DNA of 64,000 nucleotides from Rutpela maculata (lineage: Eukaryota > Arthropoda > Insecta > Coleoptera > Cerambycidae), in the NCBI GenBank assembly GCA_936432065.2, contig OW386285.2:170078425-170142424 (forward strand), written 5' to 3'. The notes under the pieces are model-generated. The model did not search any database and was not told where the DNA came from. It worked only from the letters and a program-made list of their open reading frames with translations. Both the position numbers and the translations under genes were made by a program. Positions 33,247 through 44,505 of this stretch are shown here, piece after piece; position 1 is the stretch's first letter, and each line of letters opens with the position of its first letter.

Positions 33247-34724
33247 ACAAACTATGGAATTACAATCGACAGGTTCATTCAATAAATGAAATTTAAATAA
33301 TACACATTGTTAATGGTATGAGCTTGCGTTCTAAAAAAATAGCATGTTTATGTAAAATATCCTTAAATTTACTATAACAGTCATTGTATTCATTTAATAC
33401 TGCTCTTTATTAAGTAGTGTAAATCAAAAAAAATTATAAATAGTTTTTTTCTTTGATCTTTTGATCGGTGTGGTGCTGCCTCTGAAGTAGTTTCTACACC
33501 AAAACGCTTGAATATTACTCGACTCGCGTTTCGGCAACCATGTTGGTATCATCTAGAGACTATGAAACTGAATTTACAATCAGTCTTAGTATTCACCAGT
33601 ATTGATGCCCAAGAATGTTATTGCATATTTATCTGTTATTGATTCATGTAGCTTTCGTATCCTCAATAAAAAATTATACAAAACGATTTTAACAAAAAAA
33701 CAACATTTTCTCCAGTCCGACACTGTATTTTTTAAAAATGTTGCAGCGTGCAGTCCAAACTACTACAATAGCATGTACTAAATTTTAACTACTTGGGAAA
33801 ATGGTTAAAAAATATGATAGCTTAAAAATGTGGCATAAATTAGAAAATCCACAGAAACGGCTCCAGAGCGTACATATGAAAGAGTTTTGGAATCAGGTCG
33901 ACCTCCTCTATTGCTAATTATGTACGGAACATTTTACATAACGAATTAAAATCTGGGTTATGGTCAAAATTTCATTAAAAGGACCAACATTTTTTAAGTT
34001 AACTTCGTAGATTTTGCAAACTATCTAACGAACGTTAATCGGGTTATACTTACAGTCAGTGTTCTACAACATGCAACTTTTTAAATTTCTTTCTACTCCG
34101 CTATTTATGCGGTTCAGATGAAGTGTCAATATATTTAAATTCCAATTTCGTATTCCTATCTATGATTTCTAAAACCCCCATGCGTCAACCTTAAGTAAAA
34201 TATTAAACAATTTGTTTTTAATTATTGTCCTAAATACATCGAAAACGACATAGTAACTGAAAGATATTTTCACTAAAAATTCAAAATATTTATGATTTCG
34301 GATAACATATAGTTGTATTTTAATAAGTATTTAATAAGTAATTGTAAATTGGTACTTGTCCTATAACAAAAACAAAAGATGTTGCAGTGTAGCGAGTAGC
34401 AACAACGAATGCTTTGCAGAGTCATTTTAAACGTTAAAAACACACAAGACCATTTCCTACTTGCCATGTGATACAAGGTTGCCAATATTACCGGAAGCAG
34501 TATCCACTGTAACACTGATAGTATATTATACGGCATGGAATATACGGAAACCATGGCGCCCTCGTTGATATGGCCGCCTCGTTAACTAAAATATGCGGAA
34601 GAGTTCAAAATCCGAATATCTGACTTCCAGCTGAAATTAACACAGCAGACAACTGAGACACCATGGAGACGTTTTACATTGGTTGCGTTACGGCTTCCGT
34701 ATGCGGAAGCCGTATCCTACACAG

Positions 34725-34762
<38 letters not shown>

Positions 34763-35022
34763 CTAACCTAAAAGTTGATAAAAAATTCTGAAAAAAATCC
34801 TTGAGCTTTATTAGACTTGAATAAAAATGCTTCCACTCTTGCAATTTTTTGCTAAAATGACGCAAATTACCCAAGTTTGACAAGCTGTATCTCAAAAACT
34901 GTCCATAGGATCGACTTGATGTGATGAGAACTTTTGATCAGCATCACTTGAACTACAACATAGCAAAGTTTCGGCCGATTCTGCCGAAACACCATTTTCA
35001 TCGGTTTCGTTACGGAATCCTT
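33247..35022. other. AT-rich non-coding stretch
   Basis: No gene. Contains a near-palindrome ACGGCTTCCGTATGCGGAAG at about 34689, and a (TA)n microsatellite at 34728-34757. Confidence 0.5.
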
Positions 35023-35063
35023 TGGATGTGGAAGTAGTGATTTCTTAGGCAGCGGTTTTTCCT
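35023..35063 (+). repeat. Fragment of dispersed repeat family K (right end)
   Basis: TGGATGTGGAAGTAGTGATT then TCTTAGGCAGCGGTTTTT, matching the right end of copy K1 at 10690-10728. Confidence 0.75.
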
Positions 35064-35149
35064 ACTTTTGTACTTAAGTAATTGAAGATAATAGATAAAG
35101 ACTCCTACTAAATCTACATTTGCCCCTTAATCTTTTTGCGTAGAAAATT

Positions 35150-36135
35150 GTAGCAGTGTATGGGCACCTTATTCTCAAACACATGTAAATAGAGTAGAAA
35201 GGGTCCAAAAACATTTTTTACGTTTTATGTCTTTTAAAATGGGTATACCAAGTGAAATGATGGCATATGACTTTATATTGTCAAATTTAAATATCCAAAG
35301 TCTTTAAAAAGGTAGATACAGTGCCGATGTTATCCTAGTCTATAAATTGTGTAATAATTGTATTGACTGCTCTGATTTGTTAGCATTAATAAACTTTCAT
35401 ACTCCACAAAGACAACTTCGCATGGTCCTTAGCTTCGTTCTGGAACATCACAGAACCCTATTAATAGAATGGTGTGTAACTGTAATAAAATTAATTTGGA
35501 TTTTTTTAATACTATAGTCTGTTTTTAAACCAGGAGGACTGAATATAGAAGTCCCATTCACACCATAGAAATAACCAGAAAATGCACTAGAACCTTTTTG
35601 GCATTTTGAGCAACGAACAATACACCACTACAGTATATTTGTGTGCATTTTATTACATTATATAATGCATCGACCTCTATTTGACCTCTATGTATTTGAT
35701 ACACCATCTATACCATTTACGCAATAAAAAAGGTACCAAGTAATTAGCCACTTTTACCTTCAGATTTATACAAAAGGGATTAAAAACTGATATATAATGT
35801 GCAAACCATAAAATAGAAATTTAAACAAAATAATTTATGACATGAAATTAAAATTTATTATATGTCAAAATTTACAACTATTGCCCCGTGTAAAACAGGC
35901 GAAGGCGGATCCAATCACAGATGTATGATTTAGCGCGGTAAATTTGAAACGGTCCTATTGGTTTAAAAACAGACTATAGTTTTAATGTTCTTAAAAAATA
36001 TTTGTGCAATAGTTAATGTGATGTAATCTTACATTTGTAGTATTGCTGTTATATTTATTTGTTTATACATTTTTTGTATGTTTATTTCAGTATTTTTGTA
36101 CTATTGGGGGCATCCCGTAAATAAATAAATACATT
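35150..36135 (+). pseudogene. CR1-like RT C-terminal relic with 3' UTR and (TAAA)n tail
   Basis: Frames read CSSVWAPYSQTHVNRVERVQ, KHFLRFMSFKMGIPSEMMAY, FILSNLNIQSL, VILVYKLCNNCIDCSDLLAL, HTPQRQLR and NPINRMVCNCNKINLDFFN: the typical C-terminal end of a CR1/Jockey-type RT. The last codons (VLKKYLCNS and a stop) lie beyond a MITE (35511-35980). A 3' UTR with GGGGGCATCCCG and a TAAATAAATA tail ends at about 36135. 5' truncated, with frame changes. Confidence 0.8.
35511..35980. mobile_element. 470-bp MITE with perfect 22-bp TIRs inside an RT relic
   Basis: Ends ACTATAGTCTGTTTTTAAAC (left) and the exact inverse GTTTAAAAACAGACTATAGT (right), 22 bases with CA/TG. Flanked by TTTAAT on both sides (35505-35510 and 35981-35986). 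Removing one flank plus the element restores the RT frame exactly through its stop codon. No ORF; superfamily unknown. Confidence 0.85.
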
Positions 36136-36515
36136 TTTTCGTCTAGATTTTCATTCTTAAATATCCAGTCTAACCACATTTTTTAAAAATATCGATTAAA
36201 TAGTCTTAAATATAACAATGATTTTAAAAAATGTGTCCTTTAACTGTGTGTACTGGTAGTGTGTGTGTGTACATGATAGTCGGTTTTAAATTTAAAATAA
36301 CAATTTTAAAAATTTCTAACAATTGTATAGCAGTAGGTAACCAATATAAAACTAAAACTTCACCATTCTAAAATCTAAGACTTTTATTAGAAAAAACACT
36401 GTATTTCATCATTTTGTTGATTTTCGGTCATTCATGAGAAAGTTTATATTTTCAATTGCCATTTAATATAATAAATACGTGTGTTTTTGGGTCTCTAATA
36501 CAGTCGCCAATGACG
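36136..36515. other. AT-rich spacer
   Basis: No feature beyond short GT runs. Confidence 0.4.
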
Positions 36516-36519
36516 TCAC

Positions 36520-37095
36520 CATGATACCATTCGAACATTATGTTTATGATGTATTTGATGACTTACAACTTCTAAGGAAGTTAAAACTAAATAGTTTTAC
36601 ACAAATGGAAATGGCCATTCAAATAATAAACACTGAAGTCATAACCTTGTGGACTATGTAACCAATATTGGTCTTCAACTTTACTCAATGAAATCAGAAT
36701 TAATTGCAATTGGTTTTAATGACTTTTTAAATGAAATGAGATAAAACTGTGAAGTTAAAATGAAAGGTGAAACTCTAAAATACAAAACAGGTGTAAAGAA
36801 TCTTGACCACATAATAATGAATAAAAACTGAAATTTCGTACCACACGTACAAAGTAGACTTCAAGGAGCTTTCATAAAACTAAAAGCTTTATCATAAAAA
36901 TATTGTACCTAAAGCTATTAACGTTAAACCGTCAACTCTCTAGTACTTTAGTTGTTTAATTATTACGAGTGTGTGTGTGAGTATATCTTAGAGAGAAAAT
37001 AATAATCCAAAGAGTGCAAAATGCAGGAAAGATGTATTGTTTCGAAAGTGACAAATTTTGATGACAATCTTTTAGGCACTAGTGCATAAACGTGA
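36520..37095 (+). pseudogene. Non-LTR RT relic, palm and thumb
   Basis: The plus strand reads YDVFDDLQLLRKLKLNSFTQ (worn YADD motif), MEMAIQIINT, then in a second frame VDYVTNIGLQLYSMKSELIA, IGFNDFLNEM, VKMKGETLKYKTGVKNL, NFVPHVQSRLQGAFIKLKAL and a final NSLVL remnant. This order (catalytic DD, dimer helix, KSELI, K-x-L-G-like, then thumb) fits Jockey/CR1-type RTs. Several stops; both ends are missing. Confidence 0.7.
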
Positions 37096-37376
37096 TACTT
37101 TTAGGCACTAGTGCCTTTTTTTTTTGGAACAACCTTCAAAAGGTTCGACCCATGGTAATGAACTGGCGCAACGGGGATATGTAGGATTCTTACTGCATTA
37201 AGAAACCTCCCTCTTCATCTCCGGAAGGGGGTGAACAATACATCGGAGGTCGTGGTCATGTGTTCTATTCTATCTTTCGTCTTCGTCCTTGCTTTTTAGT
37301 ATAGTTTGGCACATGTTGCTGATTGCAGCCCAGCAGTCCTCATTGGTGAGCATAATGTCTACAAGGTTGTCCGCAT
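37096..37376 (-). other. Likely 3' UTR of the R1-like relic
   Basis: No gene. Short hairpin-forming TTTAGGCACTAGTGCC repeats lie at 37070-37115. Confidence 0.4.
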
Positions 37377-38205
37377 TTAGGTGTTGGCCGCTGATCCTGA
37401 CTGTAGTTTCCCTGACCTCTGTCTCTGATCTACTAGAGCATTCCTATTGAACTGTTTAGCGGCATTGTCCACGCCGTGATTATATGTACGTTCTCTCGCA
37501 AGCAGATCAATGGGCGGAATAGATGTGAGGACTTGCAGCGCAACTGTGGATACTGTCCTATAGGCGCAGCTAATTCTAATTAACATGGTGCGTTGGGTCT
37601 TTAGTAGGCGATCTCGATTGCGTGCGGTCTTTAGTACTTCCTCCCATGCTGGGGCAGCGTATAGCAGTATTGAGGTGGCTACGGAGTTGAGTAGCCTCCT
37701 GATGCCGGTCTTGGATCCCCTGGTCCTAGTCATCAGTTTATGGAGCGCCATGGCTGCGTTTTCCACTTTGGCTGTGGTGCTATCCATGTGTTGATTCCAT
37801 GACAGTTTCTGGGCTATATGCACTCCGAGGTATTTCATTACTTTGCTAGCCGCGACTTCCTTGCCAAGGATGTTGACTGCCATCTCTTGTACTCGCTTGC
37901 GACCGGTCAGTGTCACTGCTTCAGACTTTTCAGGTGCCATCTCTAGGTTATGATTGCTCATCCATTCATTTATGTCATTTATGGCGGCTTCGGCCTTGGC
38001 CACTGCGACATCCTCGCTTTTGTCTATAACGACGACAATGAGATCGTCGGCGAAGGCCACCAATCGGCAGCCGCTGGATATGCCAGGCGCATCCAATTCG
38101 AGGACTCCATTGTACAAGACATTCCACAGAAGCGACCCAAGGACCGACACCTGAGGTACACCGCAGGTAACAGCTCTAGTTGTGTCGTCGACAAGGAGCT
38201 TTCTG
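37377..38205 (-). pseudogene. R1-like RT relic, C-terminal half
   Basis: Open minus-strand frame starting RKLLVDDTTRAVTCGVPQ and continuing SVLGSLLWNVLYNGVL, catalytic FADDLIVVV, EMAPEKSEAVTLTGRKR, MKYLGVHIAQKLSWNQHMD, then the R1-type thumb CAYRTVSTVALQVLTSIPPI and DLLARERTYNHG, ending at a stop at 37377. The N-terminal half of the same protein lies at 45548-46160; the interruption falls between FEN and RKLL. The FADD and YRTVST signatures are typical of R1-group RTs (inference). Confidence 0.85.
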
Positions 38206-38479
38206 TTTTATTTATTTATTTATTTATTGTGTTACAATATCCAACAGACCAATGTCCAATTACAGGATAAGGTTAGATACATGCATAAATGTATAACTAC
38301 AAGAACAATGATAGAAAAAACAAGTAAATACTTAGTAAAACTCGAATATAGATAAAATACAAAATTAATGACATGTGAAACATGAATAAAATTCAAACAA
38401 CTTAATGTAATAACATAAAGCCGGTAAAAACATACACATATACGTATAAAATATGCAATTATATAAGGCTCGGGCGCCA

Positions 38480-39112
38480 AGTTTGTGACGTACTTTCCGG
38501 TGAGGCTGAAAAGGGTCACTTTTGACACCTTAGTAACGGTTCGGTTGCTCAGGCGCCAGTTTCCTATATTACGTGGGGAAACGCCACGTCCCTCAAACAG
38601 CCGGTAAAGTAGGGCTGGAGTAACTACAGTGGAGACACGGTGAATTCCAATGGGTCAATTAGGGAAAATTAGACTTTCACACATACAACAGTAAAACACA
38701 CAGTTAGGAAAATAATAATGTATATTTACAAATATCTTGTACTAGTATATACACAGTATATTTACATATGGAACCTCAGGTTATGTTTACTTTAGAAAGT
38801 TATGGTGATGCAAGCTACGATGTTACGGTGATACAAGCTACGTTTTAGTTACAGCAGATGACAGTCCAGTAAGCCAAGATTAATCAGGGTTCGATGATTC
38901 TAGTATGCGGTAAAATGGAGTGACAGGTTAGGTTGGAGACGTAGGCGGTGAAGTCAATAAAGTTACAGGTAGCGTGCGGATACCATGAATGAGCAAGCAA
39001 GACAACAGATAATTATACAGCAAACACTAACTCTAGGCGTCAGACTTGGCTAATACACAGTACCTTGAGCTGAAAAGAGGTATGATTAGTTAACTGCCTT
39101 TTGCAACTCCTG
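38480..39112. other. GC-richer segment inside the block, no ORF
   Basis: No gene recognised; a short imperfect duplication GT(T)ATGGTGATGCAAGCTACG / TTACGGTGATACAAGCTACG lies at 38800-38846. Confidence 0.4.
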
Positions 39113-39471
39113 TCCTGAAAATAATGTATGGTTAATGCGGCACGCTCTGATTTCCCCAGCGGAACACCTTCGCCAGAGATCCCAGTAGCGTTAATTTTAT
39201 GCCTCAGCGAACCCGACGGAACACCTTCGTCGGATACCCTGGAAACACCAACTTTGCCGTGGAAACAAATAATGCTGAAATGGGGAAAACAAGATTAATC
39301 ACGTTCGTCTCCTGGCCTGAAAACAAGGTATGGTTAATAATGCACGCTCTGAGTTCCCCAGGAGAACACCTTCACCAGAGATCCCAGTAGCGTTAACTGT
39401 ATGCCCCAGCGAACCCGACGAAACACCTTCGTCGCATACCCTGGAAACACCAACTTTGCCATGGAAACAGT
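39113..39471 (-). repeat. 201-bp tandem repeat array, left part (about 1.8 units)
   Basis: Units contain GCTGAAATGGGGAAAACAAG, GGTATGGTTAATACGGCACG and CCCAGCGAACCCGACGGAAC. AATGCTG recurs at 39271 and would recur at 39472, where element E1 intervenes. The unit length is 67 codons and the minus frame stays mostly open (SDEGVPSGSLGHAVNATGIS type), so the array may once have been protein-coding. Confidence 0.85.
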
Positions 39472-41680
39472 AATTTATTTATTTATTTATACTGCATATA
39501 AACAGGTATTCCCTAGTTACATATCTACAGTGAAACACAGAAGAAACAATAAATACAGGCTTGAGTACAACATACTGTAAATAATAATGAATAACAATCA
39601 ACTATAATAACAATAATAAAAACATTCAGTATAAGTACACGACATGATTATAAAAAGAAAACTAAATATTTATGTTATCTTATCACAGATAGTTTTGACT
39701 TTAATTTGTTTCTGTTGATATTAAACATATCTGCATCACAAATGATATCATTGACTGCCGATGAACATCTTTCAACAGGTGAGTTTATATTTGCAGATGT
39801 GTTAAACATAGTCTGATGTCTGGTACATGAAATCTTAAGGCACCTAGAATTTCAGGTGCATCTATTTCGTTATATAAAATATCAAATATAAATAATATTT
39901 GAATGTTTTTACGGCGTTTAGTAAGAGGAGTTGCATTAAATTCTGTTAGCTGACTTTAATAAGATATTAAGAAAGGCCATATTCTATGTTTCTTAAAATA
40001 CATAGAATAGAATAGAATAGAATTTTATTGTGTAACGGTAACAAAAAATTTTTACAATTTAAGTTTGTTACATGTCCAAAATTCTACAACAACGACAAAA
40101 GACAGAATAAATATGACATATTAAAAACTGTTGCTACTACCTAATAATAAAATAACAAAACAATAATAAAAGACAAAATATACAAACAAATACACTCTTA
40201 CTTAAAAGTTGCCTCATTCACTTCCTCTAAGGTATAGGGGTCTGTACATATTAAGTGGTTTTTTATATTGTTTTTGAAAATATTTATAGATGTAATATTT
40301 TTCAGTTTGGTAGGTAATGAAACACCCCATACCCCAGTCGTATATTTATCTCTCTCTTTTGAGTGAGACAGAAAAATATACAAAGTTGGCCATTTATGTG
40401 ATCGTCTAGATTTTTAAAGTTAGGACCCAAATTTACGTTGTGATTGTATTTTTGTTTAACCATAGATTCTTTTTATAAAGTTTGATATTACTTGTTTCTA
40501 TTTACTGATCAAATTTATTTATATTATTTTTAACAACACTCATTTATTAGTTGATTTTATTTTGGTACCTTTTTATTTGACTGTACTTTATTTAATACTG
40601 ATTTCACTATAATCACACATTGCAGTTGTAATTAATTTATTTTATCTAAAGAATTATATTTTTTTATTTAATTTCACTTATTCCTGAAAAGTAGAATATT
40701 GAAGGAAAACACAGAAAACGTTTTAATACGTTTATTTTAGACAACTGTCATACTCATTTGAAACATTATATTATATAATTGTTGGGGCAATTGTCACAGT
40801 TTACATGAAAAGAAGGAAAGCATTCGTTGGGACAATTGTCACATTAATCCGTAGAATAATCAGATCAGCTATGCAATCAATAAAATCAATTGTTTACAAT
40901 GACAATAGTCATTTTCCTGGAGTATTTATAATGGTCCTCGACATACGTAAAATTTGACACAGCTTGGGAAATTTCCCAGTCATGATATGATGGTAAAAAG
41001 GCAATCAACAAACTCTTATCAAATTGCCCCAACTGTCGTAGATCGCGATGTTCGAAGCGTAGTGTTGTTGTTGTTGTTGTGGCTAGTTACAATTGTACTT
41101 GGCCGAGACCAATTGGTCCCATTTCGTTGTATCTTTGTTATTTGTATCTAGATGAAGTGACAACCAACAAAATCTTGTGCTTGCCTTTCGAAAATCTTCG
41201 AAAACTGATAACAAAGAGCTATGTTCAAATCTTATCATATGTAAATGATAACTTGGTGAGGCATAAATGCAGAGATGGCAATTTAGAGTCCTTAAATGCA
41301 AATGCTGGAGACTAATAATTACAAAATCTGCAACAGGCCATTCGCGACTACTAAATATTATTTACATAGCTGAGCGGAATATTAAAACAACAATCATTGT
41401 AATAACATTTTAAAACCCAAAGAAAACTTTCCATTAATTAAACTACTAAATAATTGCAAATCACAATCGTGAGTTAATTAATTTGAATACTGGAAATGCA
41501 TACTTTTAAATAAATAAACTATTATCAAAGTACCACAATGAAAACCTAAACGCAAATTACTTTTGAGTTAACTTCGCAGATTATAGAGCCATAAATTTTA
41601 ATGAGAAAAAGAAATAGCGATTAACGTTGTCATTAGGTTAGATTTAGTAAATTTAGAAAAATAAAAATTCAAGTTTAATT

Positions 41681-41863
41681 TCATATTAAATTAATGGCCG
41701 AACAAGATGACAACGCCTCGCATATGATTAAATAATTTTTTATACTTATTGTTTGATATACTGTGAGGTCTCCAGTTAAATCTTCCCCAGATCCCATAGT
41801 GGCGTCGGCGTCGTGTGCGTCGCCCATCTTAAGAGGGGACTTGAAAGTACACAGTGTTAGCAA
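41681..41863 (-). CDS. Possible gag start of the LTR-like element
   Basis: A 60-codon frame; the likely start is the second Met (41828), giving MGDAHDADATMGSGEDLTGD. It lies downstream of the TATA box and stem-loop array on the same strand. No capsid or zinc-knuckle motif is present and the frame soon ends, so the gag call is from position and composition only. Confidence 0.25.
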   Translation of the reverse strand: MLTLCTFKSPLKMGDAHDADATMGSGEDLTGDLTVYQTISIKNYLIICEALSSCSAINLI

Positions 41864-42061
41864 AGTTAACTAACGTTTGCCTTCCCCAGTAGGGCGGTCG
41901 AGTGATGCTGTAGGCACCTCGCTGTCTACCCAAAAGCAACCCCAGAGGGTTACACTCGGACAGACAATGAATTACCTCAAAGCACTCGTCGCTCTGTGCG
42001 GAGATTGAAAAAGCCAGTAAACCTTTTTATTTCAACGGTCCCTGCTTCGTCGTTCAGCTTT

Positions 42062-42223
42062 CACAGATTCGTAAAAAAAATCTGTGTAAATACGAAATCA
42101 TCCAGGATGACCCGCAACTATGAAACTATCCACGGATAGCCCGCACTACGCAACCATCTAGTGACGGCCCGCAAATACGTACCATCTGACGATGGTCGCA
42201 CTACGTACCACCTTTGGGGGTGG
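42062..42223 (-). repeat. Array of six short stem-loops in the leader of the LTR-like element
   Basis: Plus-strand stems: CACAGATT/AATCTGTG (42062-42086), TCATCC/GGATGA (42098-42110), CTATCC/GGATAG (42126-42139), CCATC/GACGG (42154-42167, one wobble pair), ACCATC/GATGGT (42181-42196), CCACC/GGTGG (42208-42223). The last five are about 28 bases apart and separated by CCCGCA(A/C)TA-type linkers. Stem sequences differ between units while pairing is kept. Confidence 0.8.
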
Positions 42224-42334
42224 CCGCACGGCTGAACTCAAACAAAAGCAGATACCGGAGTAATTAATACTGCCAGCAAGTGTACTCTCGATGAGCAGAT
42301 CAATAATAGACAAATTTGTTTCCCCGGAACCGCG

Positions 42335-42342
42335 CTTATATA
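42335..42342 (-). promoter_or_regulatory. TATA box of the LTR-like element
   Basis: Minus strand CCTATATAAGCGCGG, about 115 bases upstream of the stem-loop array. Promoter function is inferred from position. Confidence 0.5.
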
Positions 42343-44106
42343 GGATTTTAAAATAGAGACAAAAATTCTCAAACTGAAAGGGTGAGAAGGACAGTAAACC
42401 AAGCGAGCTTCGCGATCTACACAATATTTGTCACGTATGCATCTAACACTCGGCCAACCCTTTGGTTATCTAAATTACCCATTAATAAGAAATTTCGAAC
42501 TTAAGTCTTTAATGAATATGGCTTTCTATCGTTTACGTTGATGATCTTTCTGTTTATGTAACACATTCTTTTAGTCGATACGTTTGTGAGAACCTCAACC
42601 TTTTGCGTCGAAATAAACCCTGTTAAAACTGTACACAATATTATATAGAAAATAATATTTCTGTATTTAAGTAAATTATGCATGAAATTGATTTAATTGT
42701 TATCTTGATATGTCTAATTTTAGTTTGCATTGCTTGAAAACTCCAAAATATGTAAATCCTATTTGAAATTTAGGAAATTAATTTGCAAATACATGACCTA
42801 GGCACAGGGTGTTACAGTAACATATTATAAAGACGCAGACATTTATAAAAACAGCCTTTTTCTAAGACTGTTGTGTTATGTATTGGGTATGACAAAGTAT
42901 CCTTGTGTCTTGTTTCATAAATATGATCCCTGATGTTATTTTTAAACTCCTTCATATGCTTGAAGATAAAGCAAAGACATTCATAAACAAAAAGAGCTGG
43001 AGCTGTTAATAGTCTTAATACTTTGAAGTGTCCACGACATGACTCATTTACTTTTAAATTAGATAGAATTCGAATTGCCCTTTTTTGAACAATGAATATT
43101 TCATGAATGTGGGATCCTCCCCAGAATATTATTCCATATGACATTAAGCTGTAAAAATTGCCATAATAAGCTGTCAGAAGCATATTGTGATTCACTACCT
43201 TCTTCAGTTCTTTTAATGAATAACAAACTGAACTAAGTCTACCACAAAGCGCTTGTACATGATACCTCCAGTTCATGTGTACGTCAATAGTCACTCCTAA
43301 AAATTTTGTATTATCAGTGTAGTTAATATTAACCTTTTTTATATCTATCTCTTCCGGTTAGTCAGTTTTATTTCTACTATGTTTGAACAAAATACAATTC
43401 ATTTTGCTTAAACCATTCTGATATTATTTGCACCACATCAGCTGCTTTACTTTTTAAAGTGTCATAATTTTTATCAAAGATTAGAATATTCGTGTCGTCA
43501 GCGTAAGTTGTTATATAAACTGAGTCATTATTTAGATACTGTTGTAAATCATTAATATATAAGAGAAAAAGTATGGGCCCAAGCACACTGCCTTGTGGTA
43601 CACCTAGTAGGACTCTTTGGGTACTGGAATAATACTCTGATGAATTTGCTGTAATACACACTTTCTGATATCTCTCATTAAGATACGAATTGAACCAGTT
43701 TTGAGCTACTCCTCGTATACCTAACTTATCCAATTTGCTGAGAAGTGTACTGTGATCAACGCAATCAAAAGCTTTTGATAGATCGAAAAATATACCAAGA
43801 GCTATATATCCCTTGTCTAGATAATCCTTTATCCTTCTGACAAAATCAAAAGTAGCTGTAGTTGTAGATTTGTTTTCTGATAAGCATGTTGACTTTCGGT
43901 TATGACATTATGTGATTCTAATCTAGATCTAGATCTTAAGAACATTTTTTGGACTTTTTCCAGCATGTCAGTGTAAAGAAATGCTCTTGGAGACCATATA
44001 ATGCAACAATATTCAAGTTTAGAGTGTACATATGAATTAAACAACATAATGCAGGTGCTGTAACTAAAATCTTTACTCGATCTAAGAATAAATTCTAATT
44101 TCCTAT

Positions 44107-44505
44107 AATGCTGAAATGGGGAAAACAAGATTAATCACGTTCGTCTCCTGGCCCGAAAACAAGGTATGGTTAATACGGCACGCTCTGAGTTCCCCAGCGG
44201 AACACCTTCACCAGAGATCCCAGTAGCATTAACTGCATGCCCCAGCGAACCCGACGGAACACCTTCATCGGATACCCTGGAAACACCAACTTTGCCGTGG
44301 AAACAATAATGCTGAAATGGGGAAAACAAGATTAATCACGTTCGTCTTCTGGCCTGAAAACAGGGTATGGTTAATACGGCACGCTCTGAGTTCCCCAGCG
44401 GAACACCTTCGCCAGAGATCCCAGTAGCGTTAATTGTATGCTCCAGCGAACCCGATGGAACACCTTTGTCGGATACCCTGGAAACACCAGATTTTGCCAA
44501 GAAGT
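44107..44505 (-). repeat. 201-bp tandem repeat array, right part (two units)
   Basis: AATGCTG at 44107 and 44308, exactly 201 bases apart. Minus-strand frame reads GVSRVSDEGVPSGSLGHAVN, ATGISGEGVPLGNSERAVLT. Continues the array at 39113-39471 once E1 is removed. Confidence 0.85.

Larger units (their letters stand above)
40318..42816 (-). mobile_element. LTR-like 2.5-kb insertion inside E2
   Basis: Flanked by the 4-base repeat GTAA (40314-40317 and 42817-42820); removing it restores the E2 frame (YNM then LPTKLKN). It begins TGAAACACCCC and ends GGGTGTTACA, i.e. TG...CA. On the minus strand it opens TGTAACACCCTG, followed about 470 bases later by the TATA box TATATAAG (42335-42342), a stem-loop array and a possible gag start at 41828. 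No second full LTR is visible, so it is internally deleted or atypical. Confidence 0.6.
40003..43934 (-). mobile_element. E2: CR1-like RT relic with (TATTC)n tail, split by an LTR-like insertion
   Basis: Minus strand from 43934: SHNVITESQHAY, NKSTTTATFDFVRRIKDYLD, FFDLSKAFDCVDHSTLLSK, LGVPQGSVLGPILFLLYIND, catalytic TYADDTNILIFD (43377-43733), then DVHMNWRYHVQALCGRLSSV, YYGNFYSLMSYGIIFWGGSH, FIVQKRAIRILSNL and FYKCLRLYNM (42812-43294). The frame resumes at 40313 with PTKLKNITSINIFKNNIKNH and ends at 40198. The 3' UTR ends in (AATAG)n at 40003-40024 (plus strand). 5' truncated; at least two frameshifts. Confidence 0.85.
39472..44106 (-). mobile_element. E1: CR1-like element fragment, split by E2
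   Basis: The right piece (43935-44106) reads on the minus strand KLEFILRSSKDFSYSTCIML, FNSYVHSKLEYCCIIWSPRA and LEKVQKMFLR. The left piece (39472-40000) continues YFKKHRIWPFLISY and NATPLTKRRKNIQILFIFDI, LYNEIDAPEILGALRFHVP, then a 3' UTR and (TAAA)n tail at 39474-39490. E1 is 5' truncated and sits between two units of the 201-bp array. Confidence 0.8.

Noticed and set aside
36479..36661. 60-residue plus ORF as an independent small protein
   Set aside because: It is the start of an RT relic (FDDLQLL, NSFTQMEMAIQIINT) that continues in other frames.
38232..38528. 98-residue minus ORF with hydrophobic stretches
   Set aside because: It lies in an AT-rich 3' UTR-like region next to a (TAAA)n tail; hydrophobic residues follow from T-rich codons.
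40198..40383. Stand-alone ORF reading through HSKERDKYTTGVWGVS before LPTKLKN
   Set aside because: The first part lies in the LTR-like insertion; the frame is a chance fusion across the insertion border at 40318.
42158..42424. 88-residue minus ORF over the stem-loop array
   Set aside because: It overlaps the TATA box and leader; no domain, and the array is better explained as structure.
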